This document shows, piece by piece, positions 1 through 5,064 of a stretch of DNA of 5,085 nt. Both the position numbers and the translations under genes were made by a program. The first letter of the stretch is position 1. Each line of letters opens with the position of its first letter. Origin of the DNA: Desulfuromonas sp. (GTDB lineage Bacteria; Desulfobacterota; Desulfuromonadia; Desulfuromonadales; Trichloromonadaceae). Below the pieces are notes generated by a model. It was not told the origin of the DNA and did no database searches. It was given only the letters and a program-made list of their open reading frames with translations. The stretch lies in assembly GCA_030145265.1 (NCBI GenBank), contig JAQYWA010000178.1, positions 1 to 5,085 on the forward strand, written 5' to 3'.

Positions 1-1
1 C

Positions 2-586
2 CTGTGGTGCAGCGTGCATTCCCTGCTGGCTGTCGATGCCATCAAGGAGCGGGTGTGCCGACGGCTGAAGGTTTCGTCCTCCTGTTATCGGCTGTTCTAC
101 AATGGTCTTGCGCTGCTGACCCTGGCCCCGGTGCTGTATTGGTCGTTTAACCTGCCTGGCTCCGATCTGCTAGTCTGGGGCGGTCCCTGGCGGTTGCTGC
201 AGTGGTGTCTCTGGTTGGCTGCCGGCGGGCTGGCGTGGTCCGGTTTTCGGGTCTATCCTCTGGCTGAGTTTCTTGGTATCGACGGTCTGCGAAGACCCGT
301 TTCGCCGCCGAAGGAGCAGACCCTGGTGACCGGGGGGGTGCTGGGGCTGGTTCGACATCCCTGGTATCTGGCCGTCCTGCTTGTGCTCTGGAGCCGAGAC
401 CTGAACGCCCCGGCCCTGGTGTCGGCGGTCATTCTTTCCGGATATCTGCTTATCGGGGCTATGCTTGAGGAACGGAGATTGCGACGACAGTTCGGCCGCT
501 TGTACGCTGATTATTGTGCTCGCGTACCGATGCTGCTACCCTGGCGCTGGCTGTTCGCAAAAATGAATTCGACTTTTCGGCGGTGA
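2..586 (+). CDS. Membrane methyltransferase of the isoprenylcysteine carboxyl methyltransferase / MddA-NnrU type, 5'-truncated by the window edge
   Basis: The reading frame is open from base 2 (visible residues LWCS before the GTG at 14). The LWCxxHSLL stretch is typical of sequence inside this family's first membrane segment, so the true start probably lies left of the window. I see 194 residues with about four hydrophobic segments: FYNGLALLTLAPVLYW, the WRLLQWCLWLAAGGLAW region, GLVRHPWYLAVLLVLW, and LVSAVILSGYLLIGAML. The RHPWY motif (visible residues 118-122) and the C-terminal EERRL-FG-Y-Y-RVPMLLPW signature (about 156-182) are the hallmarks of SAM-dependent membrane methyltransferases of the ICMT/phospholipid methyltransferase superfamily. 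The 'EER...FG..Y..Y...VPMLLP' ending most resembles methanethiol S-methyltransferase (MddA) and NnrU-like proteins. The substrate (a thiol, lipid or protein cysteine) cannot be told from sequence. It is an inner-membrane protein. No convincing terminator follows, apart from a weak 4-bp hairpin at 620-632. Confidence 0.85.
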   Translation: MWCSVHSLLAVDAIKERVCRRLKVSSSCYRLFYNGLALLTLAPVLYWSFNLPGSDLLVWGGPWRLLQWCLWLAAGGLAWSGFRVYPLAEFLGIDGLRRPVSPPKEQTLVTGGVLGLVRHPWYLAVLLVLWSRDLNAPALVSAVILSGYLLIGAMLEERRLRRQFGRLYADYCARVPMLLPWRWLFAKMNSTFRR

Positions 587-605
587 CGGGAAATGAAAAA
601 GCAAC

Positions 606-652
606 CGGCTTGTGCAAATCGGCTTGATGCCGCCCATTTTCTCATTTAGTAT
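606..652 (+). promoter_or_regulatory. Candidate sigma-70 promoter with overlapping 7-bp direct repeats, upstream of the RelA/SpoT-like gene
   Basis: TTGATG (624-629) and TAGTAT (647-652) are separated by 17 bp; each matches four of six consensus positions, and transcription would start near 659. The heptamer CGGCTTG occurs twice (606-612 and 620-626), 14 bp apart, with the second copy running into the -35 hexamer, a possible operator arrangement. CGGC-TTGAT-GCCG (620-632) could also form a 4-bp hairpin followed by T-rich sequence, a poor terminator for the upstream gene. All of this is pattern matching in a non-coding gap and none of it is conclusive. Confidence 0.3.
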
Positions 653-689
653 AAAAAACACGACTTGGCTGGTTCCCTCCGAAACCTCT

Positions 690-720
690 GGAAGGACCTG
701 GCTCAGGTTCCATATGGAAC
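690..720 (+). other. Leader hairpin and adjoining perfect 14-bp palindrome
   Basis: GGACCTG (694-700) can pair with CAGGTTC (704-710) around a GCT loop, giving 7 bp with one G-T wobble. Directly overlapping it is GTTCCATATGGAAC (707-720), a perfect palindrome of even length with no spacer, which looks more like a site for a dimeric DNA-binding protein than an RNA hairpin. The two structures share bases 707-710 and would compete in RNA. An A/T-rich run (GCGAAATTTTTTC) follows, but a stem with no loop is a poor intrinsic terminator. I recognise no known riboswitch here. Confidence 0.35.
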
Positions 721-782
721 GCGAAATTTTTTCAAAGCTAGGGAAATCAAACGGTTGCGCAGGGGTGTAGTGGTTTTCGCCA

Positions 783-788
783 TATAAT
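783..788 (+). promoter_or_regulatory. Perfect TATAAT -10 hexamer immediately before an unlikely ATG
   Basis: TATAAT at 783-788 matches the sigma-70 -10 consensus exactly, but no good -35 lies 16-18 bp upstream; TTGCGC (755-760) is 22 bp away, and no TGn extension is present. If used, transcription would start near 795, downstream of the ATG at 790, so the RelA/SpoT-like protein would have to begin at a later codon. Weak evidence on its own, but it agrees with the ribosome-binding-site argument for that gene. Confidence 0.3.
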
Positions 789-870
789 CATGCGTACAGA
801 TTGCCCCGAAATTGCGAAAAAGGGTTGTTTTTGGGTGGAAAATATATCACCCCCGCGTCCAACCCGTAGC

Positions 871-885
871 GGAGATTCAGCTTTG
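871..885 (+). promoter_or_regulatory. Ribosome-binding site and TTG start proposed for the RelA/SpoT-like gene
   Basis: GGAG (871-874) lies 8 nt before an in-frame TTG (883-885). The resulting protein begins M-T-Y-D-N-R and retains the helix EQRLINEIMELL that aligns with the start of the HD domain. The upstream ATG (790) would add 31 residues of Pro/Ser/Arg-rich sequence with no family resemblance and lacks any Shine-Dalgarno sequence. Confidence 0.5.
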
Positions 886-2325
886 ACTTACGACAATCGT
901 ACCGAACAACGACTGATTAACGAGATCATGGAACTTCTGGTCACTCATCATGGAGGGGGGATGAGCGAGCATGAACTCGACCAGGGGATTGACAGTCTGC
1001 ACCGGGCCCTCCGGATTGCTGGCGACTCGCACGCGGGCGTTCTGCGCAAGTCGGGAGAACCCTATTTTTTTCACCCGCTTCGGGTGGCCCACATGGCGGC
1101 TCGTCACTGGATGGATTTCGCCTCGGTCAACGCCGCCATTCTGCACGATGTGGTTGAGGACACCCCGGTGACCCTGGGGGAGGTCGAGAAGGATTTCGGT
1201 GAAGAAGTGGCGCTGCTGGTCAACGGCCTGACCAAGGCGGCGGATGAAAAACTGAGCCGCGAGGCCCTCAAGGCTGAAACCTACCGCAAACAACTGCTGG
1301 TCGCCATCGAGGATATCCGGGTTTTATGTCTCAAGTTCTGGGACCGCATCGACAACCTGCAGACCATCGGTGCACTCAAGCCGGAAAAGCAGAGTCTGAT
1401 TGCCGAAGAGACTCGATCCGTTTACGTCCCGCTGGCGAGCCATCTCGGCATGGGCTATGTCGCTTCCGAATTGGACGCGTTGTCCCTCAACATCTTGTAT
1501 CCCCGCCGGGCGACATCCTACGCCCGTAAAGTGGCGGAACTGCGGCCGCGGCTGGAAGCGCCGCTGCGTAAAATACGATCGGAACTCAACAAAGAATTCG
1601 AGCATCACAAGCTTCCGGTGCTGCTCAAGGATCGCTGGCGGCCATTTTCCATTGCCGCCGCCAAAAGCATGAACCGGGGGTTTCCGACCCTGTACACGCT
1701 CGAAATTCAGGTCGATCGGACCATGGATGCCTACCTGGCCCTCGGCCTGCTGCATCGACTTTACCCGCCGATTCCCGGAAAACTGCGCGATCACCTCAAC
1801 GTCACTTCCCAGTTCGGCTACCTTGCCCTCAAGACCACCGTGCAGGCCGGCGAACATCGCATGCGGGTCGAAATTACCACCCGCAAGCTGGCCCGCTTCA
1901 ACGAGGGCGGAGTGCTGGCGCCGGGCTTCGAATTCCGCCGGGCCAATTTCGAAGGGTTGACGCGTTCGCTGCTCGAGGGAGAATCGGCGTTCGATACCGA
2001 AAGCCTGCGTTTGGCTTCCGCATCCATCCAAGTCTATACGCCTCTGGGCGAAACTCGATCTCTCCCCGAAGGAAGCAGTGCTCTCGACCTGGCTTTCGAT
2101 ATTCATGAAGAACTCGGCCTGCACGCTTTTCGGGCCAGGATCAATGGTCAAACCCGTCATTTGAAATCCCGCCTGATGGATGGCGACCAGGTTGGCATTG
2201 AACGGCATGACACCCCGCAGGTGCTGCCCAAGTGGCTGGAATGGGCGGTAACTCCCCGCGCCCGCAACAGCATCCGCCGCTACCTGCGTTCCCGCGTCAA
2301 GGACGGGCCGTCCAACGGCTCCTGA
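883..2325 (+). CDS. RelA/SpoT homologue with an intact (p)ppGpp hydrolase (HD) domain, a degenerate synthetase domain and a TGS domain
   Basis: Residues are numbered from the ATG at 790; subtract 31 for the chosen TTG start. The HD hydrolase spans about 40-240: RKSGEPYFFHP (R86, H95), LHDVVEDT (H119, D120, E123, D124) and FWDRIDNLQT (D185, N189) carry every metal and catalytic position of SpoT/Rel hydrolases. The synthetase region (about 280-375) keeps the fold signature PIPGKLRDHL, but the catalytic Asp of 'YDL.A.R' is Thr303, the following Arg is Gln307, NGYQSLHT has become FGYLALKT (342-349), and only Tyr344 and Glu361 of the active site remain. A TGS domain follows (about 411-471), then a short helical end; the zinc-finger and ACT domains of full-length Rel/SpoT (700 or more residues) are absent. 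I infer a cytoplasmic ppGpp hydrolase-type protein with little or no synthetase activity. Start: the ATG at 790 has no ribosome-binding site, while TTG 883 has GGAG 8 nt upstream and keeps the first HD helix. GTG 835 and ATG 961 (preceded by GGAGG) are alternatives. Confidence 0.9.
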   Translation: MTYDNRTEQRLINEIMELLVTHHGGGMSEHELDQGIDSLHRALRIAGDSHAGVLRKSGEPYFFHPLRVAHMAARHWMDFASVNAAILHDVVEDTPVTLGEVEKDFGEEVALLVNGLTKAADEKLSREALKAETYRKQLLVAIEDIRVLCLKFWDRIDNLQTIGALKPEKQSLIAEETRSVYVPLASHLGMGYVASELDALSLNILYPRRATSYARKVAELRPRLEAPLRKIRSELNKEFEHHKLPVLLKDRWRPFSIAAAKSMNRGFPTLYTLEIQVDRTMDAYLALGLLHRLYPPIPGKLRDHLNVTSQFGYLALKTTVQAGEHRMRVEITTRKLARFNEGGVLAPGFEFRRANFEGLTRSLLEGESAFDTESLRLASASIQVYTPLGETRSLPEGSSALDLAFDIHEELGLHAFRARINGQTRHLKSRLMDGDQVGIERHDTPQVLPKWLEWAVTPRARNSIRRYLRSRVKDGPSNGS

Positions 2326-2354
2326 TTTCATTTTCTTTTCGGTTGATTATTCTC

Positions 2355-3392
2355 ATGCTCAGGATGCTTCTCCTCTGTTTGCTACTGCTGCTGACCGTTG
2401 CCCAGGCTTATGCCGAGGGCCAGGCCAGTGTCTTTGTCTACCATCGTTTTGGCGATTCCCGTTATCCGTCGACCAACATTTCGCTGGATACTTTTGCTGA
2501 TCAGCTTGAACTGCTGCGGCAGAAGAACTATACCGTTCTGCCGCTTGGCGAAATCACGACCAGGCTCAGGGAGGGCCGGCCTCTGCCCCCGCGTTGCGCG
2601 GCGATTACCGTGGACGATGCCTACCGCACTTTTCTCACCGGGGCGATGCCGTTGCTGCGTCGTTACGGGTACCCGGCCACGTTGTTCGTCAGCACCGACT
2701 TGGTCGGCGGTAATGATTTTCTCAACTGGGATGATCTGCGATCACTGTCGGCGCAAGGGGTAGAAATCGGGAATCACTCGGCTTCGCACCCTTACCTGCT
2801 CAACCGCAACCGGGGCGAAACCGATAAGGCCTGGCTTGAGCGGATCCGGCTGGACATCCAGCGGACCAGTCAGGCATTGCAGCGTGAACTCGGCCGGGAG
2901 CCCCAACTGTTCGCCTATCCGTACGGCGAATATGCGCCGGAGATCGTCGAGGTGGTGCGCGAACTGGGCTTTGCCGGGGCGGCAGCGCAGCAATCGGGAG
3001 TCGTGTCTGCGGCGGCTGATCTGTTCATGCTGCCGCGTTTTCCGATGGGGGGAGTCTATGCCACTCTGACCGGATTCCGCGAGAAACTGGCCATGCAGCC
3101 TCTTGTCGTTCAGGTGGTTGACGGTCAAGGTCCAGTCGTGCGGAAAGACAATCCGCCTGAACTGGTTGTGGATATCCTGAGCAGCGAGGTTGACCTTGCG
3201 CAATTGCAGTGTTTTGTGCCGGGGCAGCAGGGATGTTCCCTGGTGGCCGACCCATCGGTGCCGGGGAGGTACCGGGTGCGAGCGCAGCAGTCGCTGGATG
3301 GTCGGCGCAGCAAATATACCCTGACGGCGCCGGGGAGCAGGGGGCAGGGGTGGTTCTGGTTCAGCCAGTTATGGGTTTTCCCGCAGCGCTGA
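2355..3392 (+). CDS. Exported polysaccharide deacetylase (NodB / carbohydrate esterase 4 family)
   Basis: Predicted 345-residue exported enzyme that removes acetyl groups from an N-acetylated polysaccharide. Residues 1-20 form a signal peptide (leucine-rich core, AYA|EG cleavage). The NodB fold follows: VFVYHRFGD (27-34) as in PgaB/IcaB-type enzymes; motif 1 TVDDAY (85-90) with catalytic and metal-binding Asp87 and Asp88; motif 2 NHSASH (His141, His145, metal ligands); motif 3 FAYPYG (186-191); and motif 4 LPRFPM (226-231). Residues from about 250 form a separate C-terminal, probably beta-rich domain with Cys286 and Cys294 that could form a disulfide; its role is unknown. I chose ATG 2355 because the signal peptide starts there; the frame is open upstream but would overlap the preceding gene. 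The ribosome-binding site is weak (GGTTGA). The 29-bp gap to the RelA/SpoT-like gene suggests co-transcription. The substrate (peptidoglycan, poly-N-acetylglucosamine or other) is not determinable; no synthase genes are adjacent. Confidence 0.9.
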   Translation: MLRMLLLCLLLLLTVAQAYAEGQASVFVYHRFGDSRYPSTNISLDTFADQLELLRQKNYTVLPLGEITTRLREGRPLPPRCAAITVDDAYRTFLTGAMPLLRRYGYPATLFVSTDLVGGNDFLNWDDLRSLSAQGVEIGNHSASHPYLLNRNRGETDKAWLERIRLDIQRTSQALQRELGREPQLFAYPYGEYAPEIVEVVRELGFAGAAAQQSGVVSAAADLFMLPRFPMGGVYATLTGFREKLAMQPLVVQVVDGQGPVVRKDNPPELVVDILSSEVDLAQLQCFVPGQQGCSLVADPSVPGRYRVRAQQSLDGRRSKYTLTAPGSRGQGWFWFSQLWVFPQR

Positions 3393-4358
3393 AAGGCGCG
3401 AACTCGGCATGGTCGAGGAAAGCAGCCCCGAAGTGAAAACCGCACCTTCCTCGTCGGATAAGAGGTTCTGGCGGAAGATGACTGAGCCCAGGCGGTGCAG
3501 TCGGTTGCTGCGGATGATGGTTTGGATTTGTCTCACGTAATCTTCACCCCGCTCGGAATATCGGGTCAGGCCGGCGGCCAGATCGATTCCCCGCAGAGGC
3601 TGCCCTTCGGCTCTCATCCGGGCCCGAAGTTCCCGCAGGGACTTGTAGGCCCAGTGGGTGTTGAGGTTTTTCATGTAAGCGGCCACGGAGTCGTAGATCG
3701 ACGAAAAACGCCGTAGTTCGTAAGATTGGCCTTCCGGTCGACCAGCGGGAATCATGCCGGTGCCGGGAATAAAGGTCCATTCGCCGAACAGGTTGTTGCC
3801 GAGACGAGCGAAGCGGGAGGTCCCGTAGGCTGACTCGGTGGCGGCCTGGGCCAACACCATGGAGGTCGGCAGGGTATCGACGCGCTTGAGGAGTTTTTCT
3901 CGAGCGTGCAGGTCTACCAGAGGGTTGCCCGAAACCTTATATTCGCCTGCGATGGCGGAAAGTTGCGCCTGTTCATTGACGGTCAGGAATTCCCCTTGGT
4001 CATGTCGTTTCAGCAGGCTGGCCAGGGTAGCTTTTTGCGTCCTGATTGCTTCGTTGGCGCGCAGGATGATTGGCAGCATGGAAAGGAAAAAAACAGTTTT
4101 CTTTTTTTGAACCTGGGAAATGCGGTGGAGATCGGCGGGGAGGGCTTCGAGAAAGATGGAGGGGATTCCGGCGTCCAGGGTTCCCCAGGCATAATTGTGG
4201 TTGGTAAAAAGTTCCTCGAGTTCCAGATGGCTGGTCGGTTGGTCGCTGAAGCACAACTGCGGTTCAGCCAGCGCGGCCGGTTGGGGGTCCATGGCGCTTC
4301 CGGTTGTCAAGGGGAGGAAGAGCAGGACCAGTAATAAGTTAAAAATGAGCATTTTCAT
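3369..4358 (-). CDS. Bax-like exported N-acetylglucosaminidase (glucosaminidase / GH73-type peptidoglycan hydrolase)
   Basis: A 329-residue protein resembling E. coli Bax, with a glucosaminidase domain that would cleave glycan strands of peptidoglycan. Residues 1-22 are a signal peptide (KMLIFNLLLVLLFLPL, then TTGSA|MD). The region LPTSMVLAQAATESAYGTSR (163-182) contains the probable catalytic Glu175, followed by GNNLFGEWTF (187-196), the YDSVAAYMKNLNTH segment (222-235) and YSERGEDYVRQIQTIIRSN (267-285), all characteristic of the Bax subgroup. About 35 residues beyond the conserved end form a Ser-rich tail of no recognisable function. An in-frame ATG at 4439 would add 27 residues in front of the signal peptide and lacks a ribosome-binding site, so the ATG at 4358 is preferred; GGAAGG lies 14 nt upstream of it, rather far. 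The gene is convergent with the deacetylase, overlapping it by 24 bp, and divergent from the YjbQ gene. It probably acts in the periplasm in cell-wall turnover. Confidence 0.9.
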   Translation of the reverse strand: MKMLIFNLLLVLLFLPLTTGSAMDPQPAALAEPQLCFSDQPTSHLELEELFTNHNYAWGTLDAGIPSIFLEALPADLHRISQVQKKKTVFFLSMLPIILRANEAIRTQKATLASLLKRHDQGEFLTVNEQAQLSAIAGEYKVSGNPLVDLHAREKLLKRVDTLPTSMVLAQAATESAYGTSRFARLGNNLFGEWTFIPGTGMIPAGRPEGQSYELRRFSSIYDSVAAYMKNLNTHWAYKSLRELRARMRAEGQPLRGIDLAAGLTRYSERGEDYVRQIQTIIRSNRLHRLGSVIFRQNLLSDEEGAVFTSGLLSSTMPSSRLSALRENP

Positions 4359-4391
4359 GGTTGCAGTGCATGCCTTCCGATCAGGGAAAAA

Positions 4392-4415
4392 CAGTTTTGA
4401 AGCCAGTTTTAAAGC
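4392..4415. repeat. 12-bp tandem direct repeat in the divergent promoter region
   Basis: CAGTTTTGAAGC (4392-4403) is followed without a gap by CAGTTTTAAAGC (4404-4415), identical at 11 of 12 positions. It sits in the 126-bp gap between the divergently transcribed Bax-like and YjbQ genes. One helical turn plus about 1.5 bp separates equivalent positions, which would suit two protein monomers on nearly the same face of the DNA. An operator for either gene is possible; chance duplication is the alternative. Confidence 0.5.
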
Positions 4416-4447
4416 AAATAAAGCCGTAAACCTTAACATGGATGAAA

Positions 4448-4453
4448 TAAAAT
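4448..4453 (+). promoter_or_regulatory. Weak candidate -10 element for the YjbQ gene
   Basis: TAAAAT matches five of six -10 consensus positions, 32 nt before the ATG at 4485. No recognisable -35 hexamer lies 16-18 bp upstream, so this is tentative; the gap 4359-4484 must nevertheless contain start signals for both divergent genes. Confidence 0.25.
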
Positions 4454-4484
4454 CTCAACCCCGGGTGGTGAAAGAGAGATCTAG

Positions 4485-4901
4485 ATGAAATCGTTTCGCA
4501 GGGAATTATGGTTCGAGGTGCCGACCCGTCGTGGGTTCATCAATATCACGAACAGGGTCGAAGAATGTCTGGCCGAAAGCGGAATTGTTGAAGGTTTGTG
4601 TCTGGTCAACGCCATGCATATCACGGCATCGGTTTTCATTAATGATGACGAGGGCGGTCTGCATCAGGATTTTGATCGTTGGCTGGAACAACTCGCTCCT
4701 TTTGACCCTGCTGGATACGCCCATCACGGAACCGGGGAAGACAACGGCGATGCCCATCTGAAGCGGACGATTATGGGGCGCGAAGTGGTTGTTGCGGTGA
4801 CCAATGGACGGTTGGATTTTGGCCCTTGGGAGCAGGTTTTCTACGGAGAGTTTGATGGACGGCGTCGCAAGCGGGTGCTGGTCAAAATCATCGGCGAATA
4901 A
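4485..4901 (+). CDS. YjbQ / UPF0047 family protein (secondary thiamine-phosphate synthase-like)
   Basis: A complete 138-residue protein, the normal length for this family. Order of family blocks: [20 protein letters not shown] (10-29); [20 protein letters not shown] (31-50) with His45; INDDE (52-56); the [17 protein letters not shown] block (80-98) with His80, His81 and His91; [21 protein letters not shown] (105-125) ending in the family's G-x-W-[EQ] and E-x-D-G elements; and VLVKIIG (131-137). The E. coli homologue YjbQ was shown to have promiscuous thiamine-phosphate synthase activity, which is the origin of the usual name; the physiological function is not settled. It is a small cytoplasmic protein without signal peptide. 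Start: AGAGAG (4473-4478) lies 6 nt before the ATG. Divergent from the Bax-like gene and probably transcribed alone, since the repeats that follow it look like the border of a mobile element. Confidence 0.92.
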   Translation: MKSFRRELWFEVPTRRGFINITNRVEECLAESGIVEGLCLVNAMHITASVFINDDEGGLHQDFDRWLEQLAPFDPAGYAHHGTGEDNGDAHLKRTIMGREVVVAVTNGRLDFGPWEQVFYGEFDGRRRKRVLVKIIGE

Positions 4902-4903
4902 CT

Positions 4904-4970
4904 ACCGGACGGTTATGTTGTCTATGTGTATATATGCAGGCTCTGTTGTCAACAAATAGAACTGTCCGGT
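4904..4970. repeat. Inverted repeat flanking a 45-bp A/T-rich spacer just after the YjbQ gene
   Basis: ACCGGACGGTT (4904-4914) and AACTGTCCGGT (4960-4970) are inverted copies matching at 10 of 11 positions. The left arm starts two bases after the YjbQ stop codon; the right arm is part of the first 14-mer of the direct-repeat cluster. Within the spacer, TGTTGTC occurs twice (4916-4922 and 4944-4950), and the second is part of TGTTG-T-CAACA. A 45-nt loop makes it a poor transcription terminator; a set of recombinase-type binding sites is as plausible. Confidence 0.45.
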
Positions 4971-5036
4971 TTGTTAGCAAATGAATTGTCCGGTTTCTCC
5001 CTTATGTCGGTAGGGAAAGAAACGAACTGCTCGGTT

Positions 5037-5055
5037 AGTGGTTTTCCGCTTTTTT
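5037..5055 (+). terminator. Small intrinsic-terminator-like hairpin before the edge gene
   Basis: AGTGG (5037-5041) can pair with CCGCT (5046-5050) around a TTTT loop, including one T-G wobble, and is followed by TTTTT (5051-5055). The stem is short, so termination would be weak. Its position directly in front of a strong ribosome-binding site suggests a block to transcription entering from outside, as some insertion sequences carry. Confidence 0.35.
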
Positions 5056-5064
5056 GAATATTTC

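Noticed and set aside
671..720. Resemblance of the GGAAGGA-containing leader to SRP RNA or a c-di-GMP or TPP riboswitch
   Set aside because: Only a few scattered bases agree; the conserved cores and helices of these RNAs are not present on either strand.
1324..2331. 335-codon open frame on the minus strand opposite the RelA/SpoT-like gene
   Set aside because: It mirrors a gene with clear family motifs on the plus strand, has no recognisable domain or ribosome-binding site, and such long antisense frames are common in GC-rich coding DNA.
2232..2354. Upstream extension of the deacetylase frame overlapping the RelA/SpoT-like gene
   Set aside because: It would put 41 Pro/Arg-rich residues before an obvious signal peptide and encodes the shadow of the preceding gene's end; ATG 2355 fits better.
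3906..4334. 142-codon plus-strand open frame opposite the Bax-like gene
   Set aside because: No family resemblance and fully antisense to a gene with strong glucosaminidase motifs.
4388..4412. Possible sigma-54 promoter (TGGC then TG, minus strand) upstream of the Bax-like gene
   Set aside because: The -12 GC is replaced by GT and the flanking consensus is absent.
4359..4439. 27-residue N-terminal extension of the Bax-like protein from the ATG at 4439
   Set aside because: It precedes a good signal peptide, lacks a ribosome-binding site and would cover the tandem repeat in the divergent promoter gap.
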